From the NCBI GenBank assembly GCA_964567125.1, contig CAZMLC010000049.1:1-21859 (forward strand): a DNA stretch of 21,859 nt. Reading direction: 5' to 3'. The stretch comes from CAZMLC01 sp964567125. Its GTDB lineage: Bacteria; Verrucomicrobiota; Kiritimatiellia; RFP12; UBA1067. Under the pieces are notes generated by a model, which was not told the DNA's origin, searched no databases, and was given only the letters and a program-made list of their open reading frames with translations. Position numbers and translations under genes: made by a program. Shown here in pieces: positions 10,501 through 16,714 of the stretch; within the stretch, counting starts at the first letter, position 1; each line of letters begins with the position of its first letter.

Positions 10501-13439
10501 TCCAGATGCTGGCCAAGATGGACCTGGGCGATGCGGTTCCTCCCGCGATTGAGGAGCTGCGCGTTTCAACGGAAACGCTCGACCTGGTCTTCAATGAGGC
10601 CCTCGCGCCGGACAGTGTGAAGCCTGCGTCCTTCGCGTTCACGGGCGGTGTCGTGCTCAAGAGTTATTCCATATTGTCCGATGGCCGCACGGTGCGGGTG
10701 CAGATGTCGCGTATCCCTGCGGATCAGCAGGTCTCCGTGACCTTTTCCGGCATGCGCGATCTGAACGGGAATAAGATGGTTCCCGATACGCGTACGTTGA
10801 CGTCGACAGGCGTGCCGGCCACCATCGCAAATCGGGTGGGGAGCCTTGCGAATGGCTATGAGCTGGTCTATCTCTCCGATATTCCGATCCGCGGCAATGC
10901 GAATACGACAAACGCCTATCAGGTCGATTTTTCCAGTTGCCCGGGAAGCTTTGATCGCGTGGCCTATTATGTGGAACTTGTCGCCGCTAACGGCGTGACG
11001 ACGCAGTTCGTCTGGGTTGCATTTGATACGCTGACGCAGGATAAAAAGAAAATCGGTTTCCCGACCACAGCGTCCGGAGCCATCTGGCAACAGAAGTTGA
11101 CCAACATGGATGTGGCCGCGAACGTCAGCGGCATCACGAACTATACGGCGTGCGCCTACGGCAACATCGAGTTCTGGCCTACGGATTATGTGCAGAACAA
11201 TGCGCTGGGCATTGACAACGCCAGTGCGGCCTATTATGACTTCGGTGACGAGCGCAAGACATCGGGGTCTCATGGCTCCATGCAGATTCATAACTTTAAC
11301 GATCGCACAACGCTCTTCGCCATCAACAACTGGGGTAACGATGGAAATACGCTGGGTATCGGCATTGGCAACCGTCCAGGATCCAATGACAAGGACTGGA
11401 CCAATGCAAGCAATGCGGGGGGCTATGGGCGGCGCCTGTTGTACGTCTTTGTGCGTCCAGCGACGCGTCCGAACAGCAATGCCCCGGCCGCAGTGGTGGC
11501 AAACGTCGCGGATGCCGCGAATTACTTCCATCTCTACACGGTGAATATCCCGGCGCGCAATGCCGTGTTTAGCAGCGCGGTGAGCAATGCGGCCTACCAC
11601 GTGGTGAATAACCTCAGCACGGCGCCGCGAAATATCGGGCGTATCGCATACTACCTCGAGCTCGTCGACAACAACGATAGCACGCAGTATGTGTGGACCG
11701 CCATGGACGCGTTTGAAACGAACCTCGCGAAGATTTCGATCCCGACCAACACCTGTTATTATCAACGTGCCGTCAATAATCTGGATGTGAAGTCCAACGT
11801 CGGCTCCGTGACACAGGGAACCGGATTGCAGACCGGGTATATCGAGTTCTGTCCCTCCAACTATAGTCAATCCAATGCAAACAAGGTCCCCGGGGCAAGT
11901 GACACCACCTATGACTTCGGTGATTCGCTCGACTCCGCCACAGCGACGGGCCATGGCTGTATGCAGGTTCACAACTGGGGGCTTGGTAAGACGCTGTTCG
12001 GTATTGGTAATTTCAACAGTGCCAATGCGACCTTGGATATCGGTATCGGCGATGGCGCTGCTTCTGGTGTGGCTCCGGACTGGACCTTGAGCGGGCGTGC
12101 CGGAAATTACAAATCACGGACGCTCTATGTGTTTGTTCAGGAAGGTGTCGTCTCCGATCTAACCGCGCCGTATCTGATCACTGCGGTTGCATCCCGGTCG
12201 GGCAGTCAGATTTGCGCGACCTTCTCGGAAGCGCTGGCTGAACAGGTCACAAATACGAGCTATTATGCCGTGAACAGCAACGTCACCGTGACGGCTGCGC
12301 AGCTGGCACCTAATCAGCGCGATGTGGTGCTGACGCTCTCTCCCGCGCTGGCAGCAGGGGGCAGCTACACGTTGACCGTGCGTCCGCTTGTGGTCGATCG
12401 TTCAGCCAGTTTGAATCCGTGCGCAGGGCGTAGCGTAACCATCGCGGTGCCGAGCGTTGCGCTGCCCTCGGTATTGACGCAAGTTCCCGAAACGAGCACC
12501 TATACGCTGGTCAATCAGCTCTCGTTGGCGAACTCGACGTATAGCCGCCATCTGGGTGCACCGTACAGTGTCGATGAAGGCAAGTTCTACAACAAAGCGT
12601 TTGACCGTCTGGCCTACTGCCTTGAGCTGGTCGGCACAAACGGCGTGACGCAGTGGTCGTACGTTTCCATGGACGCCTTTACCGATGATCTGACCAAGGT
12701 CGGGCTGCCGACGGCGGATCGTAAGGCGGGCTTCCAGCAGTATGTCACAAACGTGTCGATCATGGCCTATTCCTCGGCAACAGCGCCGACGCCGCCGATT
12801 CAGACAGGCGCTGTGGCGCGCGCCAATATCGAGTTCTGGCCTGCGAATTACTCCGCCGGCAACGGTAAGGGTATTCCTGGTGCCAGCGACGCGAATTATG
12901 ATTTCGGCGACTCCTGGGATGGTTCATTGAGCGCCGGCCATGGGAGTATGCAGATTCACAACTACCTGGCGCAGCAGACGGTCTTGTCGATCTCCCAGTT
13001 TACCCAGGGCTCGACGGGCATGGGCTTCGGCACGTGCAACAATGCGGGCAACTCGGGCGACAAGGATTGGACCTTCCTTTCGAATCAGGCCGCCTACACC
13101 GTGAAGAACCTCTATGTGCTGGCGCGTATTACCGGCGATGTGCCGATGCGTTCAACCGCAAATCTGCGCATGTGGAAACAGCCGACGTCGCAAGAGGTCT
13201 CCGAATTCAGCGCTGTGACCTTCACGGCCTATTCGCCGGATGCGACGAGCTACCAGTGGTTTAAAAACGGCGTGCTGATCCCTGGGGCCACGCAGGCATC
13301 GTATGAGATTCGTCGCGCCCGCGTTACCGATGAAGGCGATTACGCGGTTGTCGCGTATAAGAGCATTTCGGAATCAACGGTCAGTGACGCGGCCACGCTT
13401 GCGGTGCGGCAACGCGGATCGATCTTCATTCTCAATTAA
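4567..13439 (+). CDS. Giant multidomain protein with two CE3-like SGNH esterase domains and eight copies of an unnamed domain (5' end in gap 1, interrupted by gap 2)
   Basis: One gene interrupted by the N run 6344-6443: 592 residues before it, 2,331 after, ending at TAA 13437-13439. Domain order is SGNH (4573-5190), Ig-like A (5191-5493), repeat 1 (5494-6147), Ig-like B (6148 into the gap), repeat 2 (to 6944), repeat 3 (6945-7640), Ig-like C (7641-7967), repeat 4 (7968-8639), Ig D (8640-8936). The same nine then recur from 8937 to the end. Both SGNH domains keep every catalytic block (GDSIT, GIGGW or GLSGW, GTND, DNLHP) and resemble carbohydrate esterase family 3, which removes acetyl groups from xylan-type polymers. 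Ig-like A-C look like SbsA/Big_5 domains. No C-terminal anchor, PEP-CTERM or dockerin is visible; it ends RGSIFILN. Secretion is inferred from the domain content, the signal peptide being in gap 1. Same frame phase and cassette logic across gap 2 support a single gene. Confidence 0.88.
5494..6147 (+). repeat. Unnamed domain, repeat 1
   Basis: About 218 residues. The core signature runs RVAYYLELQ, WVSMDAFTTDAKKIGVP, NIEFWPDNY, CMQVHNF, GIGNS and DWTF, ending KTLQVLVQL. YDFGD is YDFDD here. It opens GYTNNVPESSGYQLVYSLDLP, shared with repeat 5 only (GYTSNVPESADYQLLYTLNLP). Confidence 0.85.
6344..6443. other. Assembly gap 2 (100 N) inside the giant gene
   Basis: Placeholder gap. Comparison with cassette copy 2 (equivalent of VQMS to YYVELVAANG) implies about 88 missing codons, that is about 263 bases rather than 100. 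One base of a codon is present before the gap and the first codon after it is whole, so the true length should be 2 modulo 3, which 263 satisfies. Confidence 0.97.
6444..6944 (+). repeat. Unnamed domain, repeat 2 (5' part in gap 2)
   Basis: Starts mid-domain at ELVKANFTTQYIWVAFDPL. Like repeat 6 it has WVAFDxLTQDKxKIG instead of WVSMDAF, then NIEFWPYDY, YDFGDERR, SMQVHNY and DWTF, ending RKLFILVRP. Confidence 0.85.
6945..7640 (+). repeat. Unnamed domain, repeat 3
   Basis: Joined to repeat 2 without an Ig-like spacer. It shares with repeat 7 the block KISIPTNTCxYQR and the opening VVANVPDAVNY. The core includes YIEFWPNNY, YDFGD, GCMQVHN, GIGNRPGS and DWTF. Confidence 0.85.
7968..8639 (+). repeat. 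Unnamed domain, repeat 4
   Basis: Shares with repeat 8 the block DEGKFYNKAFDR and AYCLELVGTNGV. The core has YVSMDAF, NVEFWPANY, TMQIHNF, GIGNRDD and DWTH, and ends RNLYVLARL. YDFGD is degenerate (YFDCGD). Confidence 0.85.
9861..10523 (+). repeat. Unnamed domain, repeat 5
   Basis: Counterpart of repeat 1: VRGYTSNVPES, RVAYYLELQ, WVSMDTF, QIEFWPYNY, SMQIHNL, FAFNNWG, GIGNQP and DWTF. Confidence 0.85.
10818..11468 (+). repeat. Unnamed domain, repeat 6
   Basis: Complete counterpart of the gap-truncated repeat 2: GYELVYLSDIPI, RVAYYVELV, FVWVAFDTLTQDKKKIG, NIEFWPTDY, YDFGDERK, SMQIHNF, FAINNWG, GIGNRPGS and DWTN. It is the template for predicting what gap 2 hides. Confidence 0.85.
11469..12152 (+). 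repeat. Unnamed domain, repeat 7
   Basis: Counterpart of repeat 3 (KISIPTNTCYYQR, GCMQVHNW, DWTL). It is the only copy in which the FWPxNY signature reads FCPSNY, a Trp-to-Cys change, and GIGN reads GIGD. Confidence 0.85.
12468..13145 (+). repeat. Unnamed domain, repeat 8
   Basis: Counterpart of repeat 4 (DEGKFYNKAFDRLAYCLELVG). The core has YVSMDAF, NIEFWPANY, YDFGD, SMQIHNY and DWTF; the GIGN motif is GFGT. It ends KNLYVLARI and is followed by the terminal Ig domain. Confidence 0.85.
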
Positions 13440-13451
13440 GCGGACGAATGT

Positions 13452-13499
13452 AAAGCCAGAAGCGTCGCGAAGGCTCAACCTCGCGACGTTTCTGGCTTT
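13452..13499. terminator. Bidirectional hairpin terminator between the giant gene and nrdG
   Basis: A long inverted repeat. The left arm starts AAAGCCAGAA, then CGTCGCGA after one unpaired or mismatched base. The right arm is its complement, TCGCGACG then TTCTGGCTTT. The loop is about five bases around 13474-13478. It lies 13 bases after the giant gene's stop and is placed to end transcription from both convergent operons. The T-tracts are short (TTT) on either strand. The nrdG stop codon (13475-13477) falls in the loop. Confidence 0.8.
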
Positions 13500-14134
13500 C
13501 TGCACGAGTGTGATGCGTGGATACGCGCACGGTCCTCGGGTTTGTAGACCTCGGGAATACGGTACTCATTCCATCGCCACGGTGGCAGGACATAGACGAT
13601 CTTGGCGATCTCTTCGCGCATGGTCGCGAAGTCCTTCTGATCAAGCGTCGGGGCTTTGGTTGTCCGCAATTCATACGGAACACAGAGCGACGCGACGCGG
13701 CGGATCGTCTGATGGACATGCGTGGCATCAGCGTCTGCTCCGCAGATCTCACGATACCGCCGCGCTGGCGCCTTGTAGTCAATCGCAACGTAGTCGATCA
13801 GATGTTTGCGGATCAACAGATCAACCATGTCGGGTGCGCTGCCATTGGTGTCGAGCTTGATGCGGTAGCCGAGCGCTTTGACTGCACCGCAGAAACGCTC
13901 AAGGTCAGGTTGCAGCGTGGGTTCCCCCCCGCTGATGACAACGCCGTCGAGCTGTCCTGCACGCTTTTTCAGGAATGCCATGATCTCTTCTTCGGGCAGT
14001 GTAGTCGAGGTCGACAGCAATGCCCGATTGTGGCAGTAGAAGCAGTCATACGAGCAGCCCGCCGTGAAGAGCACGCAGGCGACAAGGTTGGGGTAATCAA
14101 TGAGCGAGGACTTTGTAATGCCGGCGATGTTCAC
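13475..14134 (-). CDS. nrdG: Anaerobic ribonucleoside-triphosphate reductase activating protein (radical SAM)
   Basis: Uses a [4Fe-4S] cluster and S-adenosylmethionine to put the glycyl radical on NrdD; cytoplasmic, oxygen-sensitive. About 219 residues. The radical-SAM motif CSYDCFYC (Cys27, 31, 34; Cx3Cx2C) follows the family-typical GITKSSLIDYP, and SGGEP comes later. I chose the GTG at 14134: AGGAG lies five bases upstream, the conserved N-terminus begins there, and it overlaps the nrdD stop as GTGA, indicating translational coupling. Upstream extension would only read through nrdD in another frame. The last seven or so residues are encoded by one arm of the terminator hairpin, giving a C-terminus (CRKPETSRG) that is unlikely to be functional. 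Confidence 0.95.
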   Translation of the reverse strand: MNIAGITKSSLIDYPNLVACVLFTAGCSYDCFYCHNRALLSTSTTLPEEEIMAFLKKRAGQLDGVVISGGEPTLQPDLERFCGAVKALGYRIKLDTNGSAPDMVDLLIRKHLIDYVAIDYKAPARRYREICGADADATHVHQTIRRVASLCVPYELRTTKAPTLDQKDFATMREEIAKIVYVLPPWRWNEYRIPEVYKPEDRARIHASHSCRKPETSRG

Positions 14135-16221
14135 AGACACTCCTGATCCAGAACATACGCCTTGCGTTGAGCATATTCCTCTTTCTTGCCCTTGTTGAAG
14201 TTCTGGACGGGGCGCAGGTATCCGACAACGCGCGTCCATACCTCGGTGGCCTTATTGCAGACCGGACAGGTCTGCTGTTCGCCTTGCAGGTAGCCGTGAT
14301 CATCGCAGGTACTGAACGTCGGCGTCAGCGAGATGTAGGGCAACGTGTACCGGGTGAAGATCTTCTGGATCAGGCGTTTCGCGGCGGAGGTGTCGGCAAT
14401 GCGTTCACCCATGTAGAGGTGCAGCACCGTGCCGCCAGTGTAGGAAGACTGCAAGGCATCCTGCAGATCCAACGTCTCAAAAATGTCATCGGTGAAGGTT
14501 ACGGGCAACTGCGATGAATTGGTGTAGTAGGGGACGTCGTTGCCGGCGGTGAGAATGTCGGGATGGAATTTCTTGTCAATGCGCGCCAGCCGGTAACTGG
14601 TTCCCTCCGCTGGTGTCGCTTCGAGATTATAATAGAATCCGGTCTCGGTCTGGAAATGAGCGATTTGCGTGCGGAGTTCCGCGAGCGTCTCCAGGGCGAA
14701 GGTTTGCCCTTCTTGGGTGGTCAGGTCCGTTCCCAGCAAATTGCGGCAGGCTTCGTTCATACCGACCACGCCGATTGTGCTGAAGTGGTTGGCCCAATAG
14801 GAGCCTTCGCGTTGCTTGACGCCGTTGAGGTAGCGCGCGGAGAACGGGTACATGCCGCGCACGGTTTCCTTCTCAATGAGTGAGCGTTTGATTTCAAGGC
14901 TCTCTTTAGCCAGCGCTGCGTAAGTTGCGACCTTCTGACGGAATTCATCGCGGTTCGTGCTTTCGTAGGCCAGACGCGGAAGGTTCAGCGTGACCACGCC
15001 GATCGATCCGGTCAGCGGGTTCGAACCGAAGAGACCGCCGCCGCGTTTGCGCAGCTCTGAGGTGTCCAGACGCAGGCGGCAGCACATGGAGAGCGCGTCT
15101 TCCGGCGAGAGGTCACTGTTCACGTAATTTGAAAAGTAGGGAATACCGTACTTGCAGGTCATCTCCATGATGGCGTCGGCAACAGGGCTGTCCCAGTCGA
15201 AATCCTTGGTCACGTTGATCGTCGGGATCGGGAAGGTGAAGACGCGACCGGACGCGTCGCCTTCCATCATCACCTCGCAAAAGGCGCGGTTGAAAAGATC
15301 CATCTCCGCTTGGAATTCGCCATACGTTTCCTTCTGCGGAACGCCGCCCACAATGGCCGGACGGTCTTTCAGCGTGGAGGGGACGCGCAAATCGAAGGTG
15401 AGGTTGGAGAAGGGGCATTGGAAGCCCACGCGCGTAGGGACATTCAGATTGAAGATGAATTCCTGCAGCGCCTGTTTGATCGTTTTGAAATCGAGGTTGT
15501 CGTAGCGGATAAAGGGGGCGCAGTAGGTGTCGATCGAGGACCATGCCTGCGCACCTGCCGTCTCACCTTGCGTGGAGAAGGTGGAGTTGACGATCTGCCC
15601 CAGAAAGGAGCGCAGATGCTTGGCGGGTTTCGATGAGACCTTGCCCGCGATGCCGCCGAATCCGATGCAGAGCAGCTGGTAGAGATCCCAGCCTGCGCAG
15701 TAGGGACCGAAGAATCCGAGGTCATGCAGGTGCAGGTAACCGTTGGTGTGCGCCTCGCCGATGTTTTTCGGATAGACTTCGCTGAGCCAGTACTGCTTGG
15801 TGAAGGCTTCGCGGATGTAGTTGTTCATGCCGTTCACGCTCTTGGAGGTGTTGGCATTCTCGTTGACCTTCCAGTCCTTGTCGTCGAGGTAGTCTTTAAA
15901 GAGCCGCACGGTCGCGTCGACAACCGCCTGGCCGTCGCGCATCTTGCGCCGTTGCTCGCGGTAGAGAATATAGGCCTTGGCCGTGGCGGTCAGCCCGTTC
16001 TTCATCAGGACGCGTTCGACTGCGTCTTGAATGGCCTCCACGTGAATGTTGTCATCGGTCTGTGCGTTGCAGATGTCCAGAACCTCTTCCGTCAATTTGC
16101 GCGTATCGGGACGGCCTTCGCTCGAGGCTTTGAGCGCCTTCTCAATGGCATTCTGGATTTTCTGTCCGTCGCAAAAGGCAATCTCGCCATCGCGCTTGAT
16201 AATATGCTTAATCATGATCAT
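14131..16221 (-). CDS. nrdD: Anaerobic (class III) ribonucleoside-triphosphate reductase
   Basis: Reduces NTPs to dNTPs by glycyl-radical chemistry under anaerobic conditions. 696 residues, near the usual length (about 700). An ATP-cone allosteric domain occupies roughly residues 3-95 (IKRDGEIAFCDGQKIQNAI). The glycyl radical site is RVVGYLRP with Gly667, and a zinc site comprises Cys639, His642, Cys652 and Cys655 (CDDHGYL, CPVC), the CxxH/CxxC variant. GAGGGG just upstream of ATG 16221 fixes the start; a second ATG two codons later is possible. It is first in an operon with nrdG (4-base overlap). Expression should be controlled by two NrdR boxes and a cobalamin riboswitch in the 5' region. 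Its presence indicates growth without oxygen. Confidence 0.98.
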   Translation of the reverse strand: MIMIKHIIKRDGEIAFCDGQKIQNAIEKALKASSEGRPDTRKLTEEVLDICNAQTDDNIHVEAIQDAVERVLMKNGLTATAKAYILYREQRRKMRDGQAVVDATVRLFKDYLDDKDWKVNENANTSKSVNGMNNYIREAFTKQYWLSEVYPKNIGEAHTNGYLHLHDLGFFGPYCAGWDLYQLLCIGFGGIAGKVSSKPAKHLRSFLGQIVNSTFSTQGETAGAQAWSSIDTYCAPFIRYDNLDFKTIKQALQEFIFNLNVPTRVGFQCPFSNLTFDLRVPSTLKDRPAIVGGVPQKETYGEFQAEMDLFNRAFCEVMMEGDASGRVFTFPIPTINVTKDFDWDSPVADAIMEMTCKYGIPYFSNYVNSDLSPEDALSMCCRLRLDTSELRKRGGGLFGSNPLTGSIGVVTLNLPRLAYESTNRDEFRQKVATYAALAKESLEIKRSLIEKETVRGMYPFSARYLNGVKQREGSYWANHFSTIGVVGMNEACRNLLGTDLTTQEGQTFALETLAELRTQIAHFQTETGFYYNLEATPAEGTSYRLARIDKKFHPDILTAGNDVPYYTNSSQLPVTFTDDIFETLDLQDALQSSYTGGTVLHLYMGERIADTSAAKRLIQKIFTRYTLPYISLTPTFSTCDDHGYLQGEQQTCPVCNKATEVWTRVVGYLRPVQNFNKGKKEEYAQRKAYVLDQECL

Positions 16222-16283
16222 TTCCCCTCGTCGGTTCCGACGGCAACATGAATCCAGAGGGAAAATACGCGCAGGCGCATTTT
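16222..16283 (-). promoter_or_regulatory. Riboswitch expression platform: Shine-Dalgarno-hiding hairpin and weak terminator-like stem
   Basis: On the minus strand CCCTC (16261-16257) can pair with GAGGG (16229-16225), which is the nrdD ribosome-binding site. Inside this sits a smaller stem CGTCG/CGACG with loop GAAC. Folding would block translation of nrdD. Just upstream a 9-bp stem AAAATGCGC/GCGTATTTT (16262-16283, loop of 4, one G-U pair) ends in TTTT but has no further U-tract, so it is a poor terminator. Translational control is therefore favoured. Confidence 0.55.
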
Positions 16284-16323
16284 ACACTCCGTCCATACTC
16301 CGTGGCGGCGTGTTGATCAGCAG

Positions 16324-16478
16324 AGGCAGGTCTTCTGGCTCAGGGTCATTGTTGCAAGCTCCTTCCCGGATTTGGACTCCAGTGGTTTGTGCTTGGAACG
16401 CTCCCTTTACAGCGGCGGGACCGCGAAGGATTTACACCTTCTTCCCTTTTCACTGGCATTTCTGCCAGACCTGTGCTA
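16324..16478 (-). ncRNA. Cobalamin riboswitch in the nrdDG leader
   Basis: Reading the minus strand from 16478, the hallmark order of the B12 aptamer is present. AGGTCT opens P1; then GGGAAGAAGGTGTAAATCC, CGCGGTCCCGCCGCTGTAA, ACCACTGGAG and CCGGGAAGG follow; finally the B12 box GAGCCAGAAGACCTGCC closes P1 near 16325. It begins within a few bases of the predicted transcription start and ends about 100 bases before the nrdD ATG. In this class cobalamin binding usually reduces expression of the downstream gene. Here that would repress the B12-independent reductase. Confidence 0.93.
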
Positions 16479-16494
16479 GTACAACATATTGTGG
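16479..16494 (-). promoter_or_regulatory. NrdR box 1 (promoter-proximal)
   Basis: CCACAATATGTTGTAC on the minus strand matches the published NrdR consensus ACACWATATATWGTGT at 12 of 16 positions by my hand alignment. It contains the -10 element of the nrdDG promoter. NrdR is an ATP/dATP-sensing repressor of ribonucleotide reductase genes. Confidence 0.75.
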
Positions 16495-16512
16495 TTTCAA
16501 AAATCGTTTCAA
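16483..16512 (-). promoter_or_regulatory. Sigma-70-type promoter of nrdDG
   Basis: TTGAAA (16507-16512) and TATGTT (16483-16488) are 18 bases apart on the minus strand. The predicted start near 16476 coincides with the 5' end of the riboswitch. Both boxes overlap or touch NrdR boxes, as expected for a repressed promoter. Confidence 0.6.
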
Positions 16513-16525
16513 CAAAATATTGTGG
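16510..16525 (-). promoter_or_regulatory. NrdR box 2 (promoter-distal)
   Basis: CCACAATATTTTGTTG matches the NrdR consensus at 12 of 16 positions. It lies exactly 31 bp from box 1, three helical turns, the spacing typical of paired NrdR boxes. It overlaps the upstream edge of the -35 element. Confidence 0.75.
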
Positions 16526-16606
16526 TTTTGTTGTGTGCGTATCATAGCGGGAGAGCCCCTGCAAAGTCAAGTGCCGTTTTTGAAAATAAATTTTTTCCAC
16601 TGATTT

Positions 16607-16665
16607 TTTGCGCGTCTGTTGTAACACAAATAAGGGGTTGTATTTATGCGCAAATCTGCGATAAT
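16607..16665 (+). promoter_or_regulatory. Candidate promoter and operator of the beta-helix gene
   Basis: TTGTAT (16638-16643) and GATAAT (16660-16665) are 16 bases apart, giving a leader of about 43 nt before ATG 16715. The spacer holds ATGCGCAAA (16646-16654), an approximate inverted copy of TTTGCGCGT at 16607-16615, which also occurs upstream of the glycoside hydrolase. The stretch between the nrdDG promoter and this one (16526-16606) is AT-rich and shows no other feature. Confidence 0.4.
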
Positions 16666-16714
16666 TAAGCATCAATGTATGTATATTATGCTGTTTAATT
16701 GAAAGGTTTAGAGG

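Larger units (their letters stand above)
8937..13436 (+). repeat. Cassette copy 2 of the internal tandem duplication
   Basis: Complete cassette of about 1,500 residues with the same domain order as copy 1. SGNH 2 spans 8937-9551, Ig A 9552-9860, repeat 5 9861-10523, Ig B 10524-10817, repeats 6 and 7 10818-12152, Ig C 12153-12467, repeat 8 12468-13145 and Ig D 13146-13436. The copies have clearly diverged at the protein level while both esterase sites stay intact, so both are probably under selection. Confidence 0.9.

Noticed and set aside
7797..11972. Long minus-strand open frames (434 codons at 7797-9101, 468 codons at 10566-11972)
   Set aside because: They lie antisense to the giant gene, whose domains are clear on the plus strand. 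They are Arg/His/Ile-rich, show no recognisable motif, and are expected from GC-rich codon bias opposite a long gene.
4573..13436. Repeat array as CRISPR or satellite DNA
   Set aside because: The repeat unit is hundreds of codons long, keeps frame, and is conserved at protein rather than DNA level; there are no short identical repeats with unique spacers.
14135..14239. Longer nrdG starting at ATG 14239
   Set aside because: The extra 35 residues are out-of-frame nrdD coding sequence with no similarity to the family; GTG 14134 has a good ribosome-binding site and the conserved N-terminus.
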